This document shows positions 13,107 to 23,750 of a DNA stretch of 64,000 bases, in pieces. How positions within the stretch are numbered: the stretch's first letter is position 1; each line of letters opens with the position of its first letter. The position numbers and the translations under genes are program-made. Source of the stretch: Cucumis sativus (taxonomy: Eukaryota; Streptophyta; Magnoliopsida; Cucurbitales; Cucurbitaceae); assembly GCF_000004075.3 (NCBI RefSeq), contig NC_026655.2, positions 28,691,489-28,755,488 on the forward strand. Reading direction: 5' to 3'. Below the pieces are notes generated by a model. The model ran no database searches. It had not been told where the DNA came from and saw only the letters and a program-made list of their open reading frames with translations.

Positions 13107-14340
13107 TTAAGCAGCAATGTCTTTGATTTGAATTTCAGTGTCATAAATCTTTCCATTTCGATCACCAAGCAGTAGGAAGAACATAATGTGCATAAATCCA
13201 TCTTTTATTATATATCCTGAACTTACCATCATCCATATTTGTAATGCTCCTCTAGTGCTTTTTCATTGGACTCCCTCTTGGAAAACCAAATCTATATATC
13301 AAATAATAATTCAATTCACATATGAACAACAATATTTAGTATTTTACAAAAAACAAAAAACAAAAACTAATTAATTAGCTGATCGTTTTGTATTGATTTT
13401 GAACTGACCTGAGCTATATTAACTGCTTGAATATCAGTTTGACCACCTTGGTATAGGAATTTGATGGCCAAATACTATGGTTTGCTACTCCATTCTACAA
13501 CTTGCACCATCAAATTTTTGTTTTTGTAATCACATGGTATCCTTCAAAATAAAAACAATCCCCAAAATTTATATGAGTTCATTTAATTTTGAACTAACTT
13601 AAATAAGGGCCTTCATATATCAAATGTTATTTATATATAATATTTATACCTCTTCTATTTTACATCCAACGTATCAATTTTCAAAAGCCTTCTTCACCAG
13701 AAGAAATTCTGTTTTATTTTCATAATTTTGATCTGTCAAAACTAATTTTGTTTTCAATAAGTTGCTCAATCTCTTGTTCTTGCATCTTACCTACGTAAAA
13801 GGCAAACATACTTGTCATCCTCTAAATTTTAAAGAGTATATAATGACGTGCATAAGAGTGATGTATAGATGATATGATGTACAACCACACAACTTTGAGT
13901 CAAACTGATTACAAAAGTAAATGATTTATAATTTCATACATGATAGTGATCTATAAATATAGACGATAGGTACGAATATCATAGTCAAATGTGGAAATGT
14001 GTGCTTAAAATAGATAGATGTTGCTACAACTATATATTTGAGTAAAAGTAGCTATACAAGAAAGGAATGGTGTATTTTTGCATGGAAGGGTTTGATCTAG
14101 ACCATATATTTAAATCACCATGATATGTAGACATATGTTTGGATAGAAAGTCTTTTGTATTATCAGATTGTGGAAGCAAAGAGAGGATAAAAAATAAAAA
14201 AAAGAGACAATATAAATATATATATATACCTGATAGCATGCACCACAGGCAATTCCTTGTTTATAAAGGGAAGGCCCAACAGCTACATTAAATCCTTTAG
14301 AAATATCAAACTCCAAGCTTTCATATCCACATCATATACC
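13107..14340 (-). pseudogene. Expansin-like (EXLA/EXLB-type) pseudogene
   Basis: Translating exon by exon on the minus strand recovers an expansin-like protein in order. Exon remnant 14230-~14340 gives CGYESLEF...PSLYKQGIACGACYQ and ends CAG/GTATAT. Exon 13409-13790, after acceptor TACGTAG, starts VRCKNKRL and has VLTDQNYENKTEF, then IPCDYKNKNLMVQVVEW and KFLYQGGQTDIQAVNIAQ, ending CAG/GTCAGT. The last remnant (13107-~13260) has YVLPTAW and NGKIYDTEIQIKDIAA before TAA. These are the family's double-psi barrel and group-I-pollen-allergen-like domains. Damage: TGA just before the CGY motif, TAG replacing a Tyr codon after EWSSKP, one-base loss before IPCDY, loss of the 'WDTS' region, and a frameshift between YVLPTAW and the C-terminus. 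The first (signal peptide) exon was not found. Functional relatives are secreted cell-wall proteins of unclear activity. Confidence 0.82.
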
Positions 14341-15012
14341 ATTCAATATATTTCAATTTAATTTAATAAAGTTTTTTTTTGTTTATGCAAAAAGTTTTTT
14401 TTGTTATGAATGACAAAATTATTAAAAATATATCAATTAAGAAATTTAAAACTTTATTATATTTTGTAAATATGACACAGGGACCAAAGTTTTTAAATAA
14501 ACAAGAGAATAGTATGGAACATTTTAAATAGAATATGATCAATGTTGCAAAACGTTGTTCTCTCCGCATTTTCTTACTTGCTTCCTATATTTCTCTTTGT
14601 TATTATTATTCGTAAGAAACAACTTTAGACAATATCAATTTTCATATTTTGCAATTTTGTTTTTGTTTTAAAATATTTTAGGCCCATATTTTGCAAAGAA
14701 TCCCAAAACCATTATTATTTTGACACGAGTTATATAATCTTTGTAAGTTCCTTTTTTTGTTAGCATTTCGAGACACTTGATGCATAGGTTTAAAATGTTA
14801 AGCTTGGAGGTGAGGTCGAGAGATTTAATTTAGATAGTATGAATTTAAGAAAACTAAGTTTGAAGTGCAAATTTGAAGGTTTGAATACGTAGTGACATGC
14901 TTAGAATACCGAACAATGTAATGCAAACTTATAAGTGTTGAGTTTGTGAAATATTTTATTATATTTAATTAATGGTTCTATTTATGAATCATTTGAATTA
15001 ATTTAAGAAGAA

Positions 15013-15098
<86 letters not shown>

Positions 15099-15504
15099 CT
15101 CAATTTTATTTAAATACTTTTAGTAAAAGGGAGAAACTAATTTAGTTTAATTTTTTCTAAAATTTTTCAATAGAGTATAAGAATTTGAACTTGGATAATA
15201 CATGCCAGTTAGTAAAGTGTTATGCTTACATTAATAAAAAATAATACTACATAAAAATTTCTGCAAGATCATTAAATGGAATAAAAGCTAAATAATTCTT
15301 TGGTTAAAAATATCATAGGTTGACATCGATATTAATTCTTTGATTTTTCATCTTTTTAGTCCTATACATTTAATTGTCTAAATTTAACATCAAATCATAA
15401 ATTTAATTAGTCTTTATGCCAAAGACTTAAAATAAAGCTAATTTATGTTCATTTTTATTAAAAAAAATTGTTACATGTAAGAATAATAAAGATTTTTTTA
15501 AAAA
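14341..15504. other. Intergenic, no gene seen
   Basis: AT-rich spacer upstream of the expansin-like pseudogene. The missing first exon might be hidden here but I could not identify a signal peptide. Contains the (AT)39 tract at 15016-15094. Confidence 0.45.
15016..15094. repeat. (AT)39 microsatellite
   Basis: 79 bp of uninterrupted AT dinucleotides, the longest perfect simple repeat in the window. Confidence 0.95.
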
Positions 15505-15900
15505 ACCAGAACAAAGCGTAAAACTATTTACACTGTATAGAACATTTGTTAAAAAGGAAAAAGTCCACAAGCTCACAACATGGAAAAAAAAAAGTTCGAA
15601 ATTAATCGATCACACACGTGAAAAAACAATTTTGTACCTAGTCTAAACAATCTTGTATTTAGTCTAAATGATTTTGTATCCAGTCTAAACGATATTATAC
15701 TTGTGTATCCAGTTTAAACGATGTTGGTGAACGAAGAGATGAGAGATGATGAAAAAAGAAGAAGAAGAAGGACACAAGTATCAAGAGAAAAATATTGACT
15801 TTGTGAAAAAAGATGACATCCAAGATGAAAGATGATGAAAAAGGAATAAATTATAGACGAAGAGATGAAGAAATTATGGAAGGAAAAATCTAGAATTTAT
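15505..15900 (+). repeat. Dispersed element with ACGATC-type 21-bp repeats, copy E1
   Basis: Left module from 15505 (ACTATTTACACTGTATAG, then AAAAAGTCCACAAGCTCAC) is shared with copies at 29666, 31036 and 51160. It is followed at about 15636-15725 by a run of 21-bp units of the type GTATCCAGTCTAAACGAT, and then by a purine-rich GAAGAAGAAG module (15735-15890). The same three-part order is seen in the other copies. No long frame. Confidence 0.6.
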
Positions 15901-16071
15901 GAAAAAATTAACGTGTAATAATAATAATGGTTTGATTTTAATTTAAGAAATGATATAAGATAGTATGTGAATATATTTTGGAAAAATAGGAAGGGACTAC
16001 TATTACATTTTAAAGCTTTTTAAAAATTTGATAAATCCATAATTTACGACTAATAGTTCCTTGCATATTCA

Positions 16072-16143
16072 GCGTTTGTAGTCCAACGGTTAGGATAATT
16101 GCCTTCCAAGCAATAGACCCGGGTTCGACTCCCGGCAAACGCA
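16072..16143 (+). tRNA. tRNA-Gly (anticodon TCC), copy 2
   Basis: 72 nt, identical to copy 1 at 11070: acceptor GCGTTTG/CAAACGC, loop CTTCCAA with anticodon TCC, A and B boxes intact, TTTTT terminator directly after the discriminator base. Flanking sequence is unrelated to copy 1 beyond a few bases, so the copies are old duplicates or conserved by selection or gene conversion. Confidence 0.96.
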
Positions 16144-16359
16144 TTTTTGACAACTTTGCTTTTTTAGTCCATTTAATGTTGAAATAACTAAATTTGTAAG
16201 GTTAATTTTCATAAATACAACCAAACACCAAAATATTTAACTGTTGAATAAAATAAAAAAAATCCAAATTTTGTAATACATATATCTTTCCTTTTTATTT
16301 ACTTATGAGTGCTATTTAAATGTTATATATATTTAAAAATGTGAAATGAAAAAAATGCG

Positions 16360-16431
16360 TGCGTTTGCCGGGAGTCGAACCCGGGTCTATTGCTAGGAAG
16401 GCAATTATCCTAACCGTTGGACTACAAACGC
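16360..16431 (-). tRNA. tRNA-Gly (anticodon TCC), copy 3, inverted, atypical base 37
   Basis: 72 nt on the minus strand, 216 bp from copy 2 and facing it. It differs from copies 1 and 2 at a single base: the anticodon loop reads CTTCCTA rather than CTTCCAA, placing T at position 37, next to the anticodon TCC. Position 37 is nearly always a purine in tRNAs. Stems, A box and B box are otherwise intact. The T-run (TTTTTTT) begins seven bases after the discriminator. Either a slightly decayed gene, a weak decoder, or a recent mutation. Confidence 0.88.
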
Positions 16432-18120
16432 CGTTGGTTAGAATATTTACAGTGCAATTGTTTTTTAAGTGTATTACCGAAGCAATACAGTGCAATTTAT
16501 ATGTATAAGGATTTTTTAAACCCTAAATAATTGGAAGAGAAAAAAAAAAGAGAAGAGTTTACGTATGGAAATACACGATTGATTTGACCATAAAAAAACA
16601 GTTCTTTTCTAACCTTGCTGGTAAGGTGTTTGAATCTCTGCTGACATGATTTTTTAAGCAAACATTTTTTGGGTAATATTGTTAAAACCAATAAACACAA
16701 ACGAGCAAAGATGATGTGCTTCTACGTCCGGATGGAATATTTTACTTTAATAATGTTGTTTAGAAAAATAAGACGGTTTTCAAACTCAATACAGTCACTC
16801 CCAAACAACTTAATCACCCAATCTTTTCTTAGGCTCATCCCAAGGAATGGAGACTCTCTTTCATGTTAACTTAGACTCTCGCTAGGTTGTTGTATTTGGT
16901 AAAGGATGTCTTAGACTCCTCTTAAGACAAAGATACTCCCTATCAAGAAAACATGAGTTCCTCTTAAGTGGTGTGACAGCTTCTTCTCACTTCAACTGCA
17001 TCTTTCCTTCTTAGAACCAAGTCACTTTGTTCAATTTGCATAGGCACCTCCTTCACTTGAAAATCCCTTCTTGGTTAAAATGCAATATAATTTTAGTGTG
17101 ATGAATATCTTGGAGTATATCTCTTAACAATATTGCAAAATAGCTTTCTTCTTTCCAATGCTTATCTCCAATGGCAACCAAATACACAACACGATGATGG
17201 AACATACAATAATCTTCTTCAAACTAAAAGGCGAACCCTAGACAATTATAGGACTACATATCTTTTAAATAAACAAAGTGGATAGACAAAGGAGCAATAA
17301 CCCTAACTTTCAAAGCAGTCATGCATGCATAGAAAATGAAAGAAATCTGCATAGAATACTACTGATAAGAAAGGAAAGTATTTTTCAAAAGTCAACATTT
17401 TTAATTAGAAAGCATCCACTTGTCAGAAAACCACCAATGCAGAGACATCTCACATAGTATCTATAAAACTTAAAACAAATTATATTGTCAAACATAAGTT
17501 TTAACAACGCTAATTCTGTAAGACCCATCCTTGGAAAAGTTGGTGCCAAGGATGAGAACGATGCAATACAGGAAGCTAGGTGTCCAAGTGGGGAGTTGTT
17601 TAAGTTAGGTGTGAAGGGTTAGACGTTCAAAAGCAATAAATAGTTTTGTAGAATTGGTCGGACGGATTTTGTCTTCCAAATTCGTGCCAAATAATAAACC
17701 GAATCACACACCAAAATTTAGTTTTAATGAGAAGTTTGGATTGATCACAGTAAGCACACTGATTCCTCAAACAAATGAATTTTGAACCACGTAACGGGGT
17801 TGAGTAGAGATTGATTGCATGAAAGTAAATATCAATTAGGAAAGTAAACTTGTGAAAATTCAACGACAAAAGGATCTAACTTGCATTATAGCGATTTCCC
17901 CCTTATTTAAAGAATTTATGCATTGAACTAACTTAATTTTTGTCCCACTTCCTCGTCTCCCAGCCACGCCAAATTATGGATTACATATCACAAAAGGATA
18001 ATATTATTGAAAGAAACATTAGGTAAACATGTGAGAATATTTATGATATATAGATATAGACGAACATGTAGGAAAAAGATTCAAAATGAACACCGTAGGT
18101 TTATGACATAAAAACAAAGA
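16432..18120. other. Intergenic, no gene seen; part of a duplicated segment
   Basis: No domain-bearing frame. The part 17220-17490 is similar to 26590-26870 (see findings). At 17520-17650 a segment starting TGTAAGACCC, with ACGTTC and a CAATAAATAG TATA-like box, resembles an LTR piece but no partner was found. Confidence 0.4.
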
Positions 18121-19061
18121 TTACATTATTCTTCTTGCAAAGACCAACATGCTTCTCTCTGCACCCGATGAAAAGGATAAACGTTTTGGAAAGCTATTAT
18201 TTCCACCTGCAAAGGACAAACATATTAATATCAGCTCTAAGACAGTACCAAGTATTTTTAGGATGGTTATTATTTACAGTTAAATCAATACATGACAAGA
18301 CAACAATATCTTGAAACAAAATTAAAGCTGTCTTGCTAAACAATCAAGGAAACAAAATTAACAACCTTCTAATAATGAAGTACCCAAAAATAGGAGGAGC
18401 TTCTTTATATCTTAAAAGGTCACCTTCGTCTCTAACCTTCAAATATAATCTTCCAAATAGCCTATTTTGTTCCTTAAACTTTTAAACATTTTGTTAAGTC
18501 CATAATCTTGTATTTCACATTCATTTTTCACCAGTCATCAACAAAATTAGAAATCTTTTAAGAACTCAAAACCTAACCTACTATACGTTGCTTCAAGTAC
18601 TTGTCTGCTACAAATATTCATAGATTAGACAAATATAGTGATAGCGATTTTCTTAAACAATTTATCCAAAAGTAAGGACAAGGAATCAAATGGCCTTTCA
18701 AACCAAGTTTAGGGACTAAAATATAGAGTAAACATAAAAAGTTTGGGGGATAAAAGAAGATTTAAACCATTTTAGAGGTATTGAATCAACATTAAAAAGA
18801 GTTCATGTTCCCCAATATCCTCAAATCCGTAGTACTATATCTTCTAACAAAAGAGAAGTTAGAGACAAACACCTCATAAGTAAACTGTATAAGCCATGTC
18901 TATGGTACTAACCTTCCAAAGAACTCCCTTTCCTTTTGAACTCAAGGAGTCTTGTTAATGAGGAAGCATTAGAATGAGATGACAGAATTAGAAGAACAGT
19001 TTTCTCTAGCAGCAAAACTGAAGGGATGGAAAGGTAGCCGATAAACAGGTACCCAATAATT
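18121..19061 (-). other. Candidate extra 3' coding exons of the DUF538 gene
   Basis: Two minus-strand segments fit as exons. Segment 18913-19061 (acceptor CTTTTATAG) reads IIGYLFIGYLSIPSVLLLEK and continues to LLEFKRKGSSLEG with donor GAAG/GTTAGT. Segment 18121-18206 (acceptor CCTTTGCAG) continues in phase as GNNSFPKRLSFSSGAERSML and ends ...FARRIM-TAA. The upstream DUF538 frame has a usable donor AT/GTGAGG at 20408/20407, two bases before its stop is completed, in phase with the first segment. Joined, the three parts would give a 241-residue protein with a C-terminal hydrophobic segment and basic tail. The alternative is that these segments are non-coding. Phase agreement at both junctions is the evidence; there is no recalled homolog for the tail. 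Confidence 0.35.
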
Positions 19062-20403
19062 CTATAAAAGCACCCCTCTTAAAAACAAGCTACTTTGGAG
19101 GAGAAAAAAAGAAAGAAAAGAGATAAGAAAACTAATTGTCCATGATTTACAGTTAATCTGTTTTTTTTTTTTTTACATGAAAATGTGTCCTAAAGTGTAT
19201 TATAATCACTCCACTGATCAGATTGCAACCTCAGCAGAGTCCCATCTACTCTGTAGCTGAATCACTTACTTCATATCCAATTCCATCATTCACTTGATGA
19301 ATGAGACATTGTGAAATCAGGAGTTTGATTCTAGATAAATATTGTCATAGTCCTATTCTGAGCTTGGTTAAGCCTTAACTTTATTTTCTGGTTTTTAAAG
19401 ATTAAGTTTGCTTGCCGATAAATTGTTGTTTTAAAAAGCCATCGGAAAGTGAGAAAACAACACAGTGAAGTAATAATAGGCAATAAGCATTAACAAAATT
19501 AGAGATCACAAGAAGTTAAATTTTTCTAAAACTGAAAAGTTATCTATTGAAGCAATAAGCATTCACTTAACTTCCTGAATAAAAACTACCTCGTCTGATC
19601 TCTGACTAGGAACTGCAATTAACAATGAAATTCAATGTACAAAAGACAATCATTCTCAATCAACTCCTTTACAAATTCCAGCAGATCTGATAGTTCACAA
19701 TGAAAGAGTTGGCATCCCATTGGATCTAGTGGAGAAATTTCATATTGTCCAACATCTCAGGAACAAAACATCTCTTGGTGAAAAAACAATTCTCCCTTTC
19801 AGCCACCATAGCTTTATCTATTGAAATACATTGATATATTGGGTCCGAAAATTGGAGAGTTTGACATACATATTAAAGATTCATTAACCATTAATTCATG
19901 GACCTATCTAACATCTTTTATAACTACTTGTCAGAAGAAATACCATTGATTCATCTATTAATTTTAGAAGTAAAAACAAGTTAATTATTAATTTAAATAA
20001 TCCTAATAATTCTTTTTATTTACTTACAGAAATAAATAATCGTCAACAAATTCATAAAATCAATATCGATAATTTGATTTTGATAATTTTGGATATAGAT
20101 ATCAATACTGATAATTTGGAGAAGCTTTAGGTGACGTCATTAGATGGGACATTCTCATCGATCATAGGACAATTATTTTAGTCAACCAAAACTCAAATCA
20201 CATCACAGAACCCAAATCTCAGAACAAGCATACTACTAGTACTGACTGTCACTATTTCATATTTCAGATCCATGAATCACAAACAGACTGATAAACAGAA
20301 ATAAAACTGGAAATTCAAAATCAAGAGTTTGCATCTAAAACAGAACAAGCAAATAATCAGTCTCCAAAACAGTAAATTTCAAGAAGATGAGATCAAAACT
20401 ACC

Positions 20404-20898
20404 TCACATTGCCTCTGTTTTCCCTTCTAGGCAAGCTTTCCTTCTGCATGTAGGAATGGACTCAAACATGCTGACCGGCAAAATCTCAGACAAGAACCCA
20501 ACCGCAAACTCGATGGATTTAGAGTCTGGAGTAACCTTGATTCCAGTAATAGGAAGCCAGGCGAAGAGCTTCTTGACTTCAATCCCAGAAACATCGCTCA
20601 ATGACCTATTGCTCAATTTCCCCTTGATATTCTTTCCGTAATAGACCAGATCAGAGAAATGGACATAGCAACTGCTTTGGAGTTGGATTTCGAAGGTACC
20701 ATCGTCTGAGAGAGTGTAGGAGTTGACATTGTCGGGTAAGAGACCGACTGGAAAACCGTAAAGGGGAAGAAGATCGTGGATATCAGATGACCTGAGGGGA
20801 AAATCCCTTGCGGAAAAGGAGAGGTGGGTTTGAGTGGAAAAGAGGAGAATCAGAAGAAAGAGAGAGAATGGGGAGAGGATTGTGGAGAAGGAAGCCAT
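20404..20898 (-). CDS. Secreted DUF538-family protein
   Basis: 164 residues. An N-terminal signal peptide (about 1-30, hydrophobic core LFLLILLFS, likely cleavage before RDF) is followed by a DUF538 domain (about 36-150) with the family landmarks LPLYGFPVGLLPDNV, CYVHFSDLVYYGKNIKGKL, KLFAWLPITGI and FAVGFLSEILPVSMFESIPTC. DUF538 proteins are plant-specific small beta-barrel proteins reported in stress responses; the molecular role is not settled and structure resembles lipid-binding proteins. The start is the only Met before the signal peptide. The frame ends CLEGKTEAM-TGA at 20404, but a consensus-like splice donor overlaps that stop, so a longer isoform using exons at 18121-19061 is possible. 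The neighbour LHCA3 lies upstream on the same strand and is unrelated in function. Confidence 0.9.
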   Translation of the reverse strand: MASFSTILSPFSLFLLILLFSTQTHLSFSARDFPLRSSDIHDLLPLYGFPVGLLPDNVNSYTLSDDGTFEIQLQSSCYVHFSDLVYYGKNIKGKLSNRSLSDVSGIEVKKLFAWLPITGIKVTPDSKSIEFAVGFLSEILPVSMFESIPTCRRKACLEGKTEAM

Positions 20899-20960
20899 TG
20901 ATGGAGTCTTGAGGAAGAAAATGGGGAGAAAATTGGTTGCCGCTTACTTGGTTGAAACAT

Positions 20961-20969
20961 GTTTAAATA
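20961..20969 (-). promoter_or_regulatory. TATA-like box of the DUF538 gene
   Basis: Minus strand reads CTATTTAAAC about 63 nt upstream of the ATG, a plausible TATA position that would give a short 5'UTR of roughly 30 nt. Confidence 0.4.
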
Positions 20970-21821
20970 GATGCCAACAGGTGATAAAATATTTCTTCCT
21001 ATTGTCTCTCAATAATTCATTACATTGAATGAGTTTTTAATTGATGAAGATTATCTCGTAACTAAGTCGTAATAAAATAACAAAAACGATCTTCTTACAA
21101 GAGCCCATGTGAGAACCAATCACTCTGTGCCCCCAAATATCAACTCTTCCATTTCCACCCATTACCTCTTTTAATTATCTAATCTTGTTTAAGCCATTGA
21201 CTTGGGTACGCTTTCTATTTTAAATGCTATTTCTCACTCCCTCCTTTCTCACATCTCACCATTCCTCACTCCCCATCTCTCATTCCCTCTGCTTTCTTTG
21301 TGTTTCCTTCTCCAAATACCTCGTCTCTCTCTCTTCTTCCTTCTACTTTCTCTTCCCATTCTCTCTTCCCCATTGTTTTAATATAATATATAGGTTAAAA
21401 TATATTATAATAAGATATACTATAATAGTCTGCACTCCAAACACCGACTATAATATTTCATACTATAACATTCTGCACCCCCAAACGCAAATTATTATAA
21501 TACCCACAATTTACGCATTCCATTTTTCCTGTTTTTGAACTCTTTTTTCTACTTTATAATAGTTCTATTAGCATGTGACTAACATTTGTTTCCTCATAAA
21601 ATATCTTATACCAATTTTTAAATATACTTAATATGTAATATATATGTCCATACTCTTAGAAAGATCTAGGAAGATGCAAAATATTAGAGAAAAGTTTTTC
21701 CTCAAATCATGTTACAATAGAGTGGGGGGAAACAATTTTTGAAAGCTCCAAAGCAACCCAAAGGGGATTGTGATCCATATTAATATACATTACACAAATT
21801 ACAATTCATATATAAACCCTT
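20970..21821. other. Intergenic between DUF538 gene and LHCA3
   Basis: Contains a CT-rich low-complexity stretch (21225-21365, TCTCTCTCTCTTCTTCC) and then AT-rich DNA. The end next to 21822 is the expected 3'UTR of LHCA3. The 104-codon frame at 21224-21538 reflects the CT-rich tract. Confidence 0.45.
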
Positions 21822-23368
21822 CTAGTGGAATTTAAGGCTGGTCAAAACATTGTTGTTGACAGGGTCAGACAAATGATCCAAAAGGTTTTGGTAAGGTCCA
21901 ACACCAGTAACAAGACCTTGTATAAAGTAACCCAAAATTGCCAACATTGCAAGCCTTCCATTCTTAATTTCCTTCAACTTCAATTCCTTCATTGACTTCT
22001 CATCTTTCCCAAACCCTAGTGGGTTGAACAATGGCCCGCCAGGGTAAGCTGGGTCCCCTGATCCACCCAAGAACTTCTCCAGGCCCAAAAAGTATTGTTT
22101 TCCCATGGATCCTGGCTTGGCCCAATCTTGAAATCTTCTGTGTTCAGCAAAGCCCATCAGAGCCATTTCAAATACAAAGAGTGTGTAAGGGTCTGCCCAA
22201 TAGTTGTAGGTCCCTGCTGGTGGGATGACCCCTGTTTTGAACCATGGGAGGGCTGTTTCTGGTGGGATTAACCCCAGTGATCCAAAGATTTCTGGGGCTA
22301 TGGCTCCTGCTGCTCCCAACATTGCAAACCTTCCGTTGATCACTTCGCCGTATGCCAACCATCTTGGCTCGATGAACCCTCCTGTGCCTTCGGGATCAGA
22401 TAGCCCCAGTGGGTCAAACCCGAAATCGCCTGGCAGACTAAATCAAAACCACCAAAGTAATTCAAATTATCACCCAGTAACTTAGTTTAAATTTGTAGAA
22501 AAGCTTTTTGACTTTAAGAAGATGGTTTATTTTAAACCTTTATTTGATAAGATTATTGTTACTTAGAATATGAAAAATAATAAGAAGTGATAGAACTTTT
22601 TGTAATACCTTCCATCCAAGTAAGAAAGACTTTGTTTTGAAGCGAACCAGAGTTGCCTGTCTGCTCCTTGCTGCAATAATAACAATAATAAATCTCACAA
22701 GTTGCAACTAAACTACTTAACCCGAATACGATTTGAACTAGGAGAAAGTAGAAAGAAGTTATTTCTCCCTTCTTCAATAATGAGCCCCTGCTCAATCACT
22801 ACTCAAAAACTAAATTAAGACTCTGGTGACGATTAGTTTTTTAGTTTTAAAATTATAATTTATAACTACTACTTCACCTGTACGTCTCTTGGTTTTGTTG
22901 TCCATTTTCTATAAATGTTTTAAAATACCAAACTGAAATTCAAAAATTAAAAAGACAGTAGCTCTCAAATGTTTTTGTTGTTAGGATGGATGGAAGTAAG
23001 AGGTCAAGTCTTTCACCAACAAACGTCAGAACCATAGTATAGATTTAGAACAAAAGAAACATAAATTTACATTCTAAACACTCTTTCAGATGCAGAGCTT
23101 GAAAAGTAGAAAAACTCATTGAACACAAGATCTTTCCACTATAATAACCATATTAAACTTGGTGAGTCAACAACCCACCCGCAAGACAATAGATAAAAAA
23201 GAAAGAAAGGAAAAGAAAAGCAACCTTAACAGGAGGAGTGGCTTCAGCTCTAACAACAAAAGAAGCTGATTTCCTGGAAGATCCAAAAGAAGGCCTTGCC
23301 CCTAATCTCTGTCTGGCAGCACCCACTGAAGAGGTTAAAGAAGAAGAAACAAGAGCCTGAGTGGCCAT
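21822..23368 (-). CDS. LHCA3: Photosystem I chlorophyll a/b-binding protein Lhca3 (LHCI type III)
   Basis: Three exons on the minus strand: 23225-23368, 22609-22670 and 21822-22437, with GT/AG ends (AAG/GTTGCT, TTGCAG/CAAGG, GAAG/GTATTA, ATTTAG/TCTGC). The joined frame gives 273 residues, the size I know for Arabidopsis Lhca3. Residues 1-41 are a Ser/Ala/Arg-rich chloroplast transit peptide ending VVRA. Helix B has [10 protein letters not shown] (E100, N103, R105), helix [13 protein letters not shown] (159-170) and helix [12 protein letters not shown] (224-234), giving the three thylakoid-spanning helices. Glu/Arg pairs bind the central chlorophylls. Asn103 (His in Lhca1/Lhca2) is the ligand linked to the far-red chlorophyll pair of Lhca3 and Lhca4. 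Lhca3 binds the PSI core in the outer LHCI belt and passes excitation energy to it. Nuclear gene, light-regulated; see promoter entry. Confidence 0.97.
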
Positions 23369-23464
23369 ATTAGGCTTTGTATTTGGAGAGAGGGTTGGTG
23401 AAGTGGTGATGTGAGAGCTGAGAATTAGAAATAGGAATCATAAAATGGAAATGGGAAAGAATAA

Positions 23465-23750
23465 GATAAGCTAAGAGGTTGAAGAGAGGGAGATTTTAGA
23501 ATCCAAATTATGGTTGAGATTTGGAGTGTCCCATGTTTTAGATTGGGTTGGGATCTTACAATCCAACTACAACTCTCCACGTGGATATCATGGCTTTCAG
23601 ATAAGAGATATTCTCATCCACTTCTTTTTTCACTTATTAGTTTCCACGTGCCACCTCTACGTTTTTACTTACCCTACCTCATTTTTCATAAATCTTTAAA
23701 TCTTAATCTTCCTAAATATAACCATGGTAAGGGGTCAGGCCACGTGCCTC
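23465..23750 (-). promoter_or_regulatory. LHCA3 promoter region: three G-boxes and two I-boxes
   Basis: Within about 380 bp upstream of the LHCA3 ATG there are G-box cores CACGTG at 23578-23583 (inside the palindrome CCACGTGG), 23645-23650 and 23741-23746. GATAAG I-box motifs (plus strand) lie at 23465-23470 and 23600-23605. G-boxes bind bZIP/bHLH light-signalling factors and I-boxes are classical elements of LHC and RbcS promoters. A clear TATA box was not picked out. Confidence 0.6.

Noticed and set aside
22225-22485. 86-codon plus-strand frame
   Set aside because: Antisense shadow of the LHCA3 third exon.
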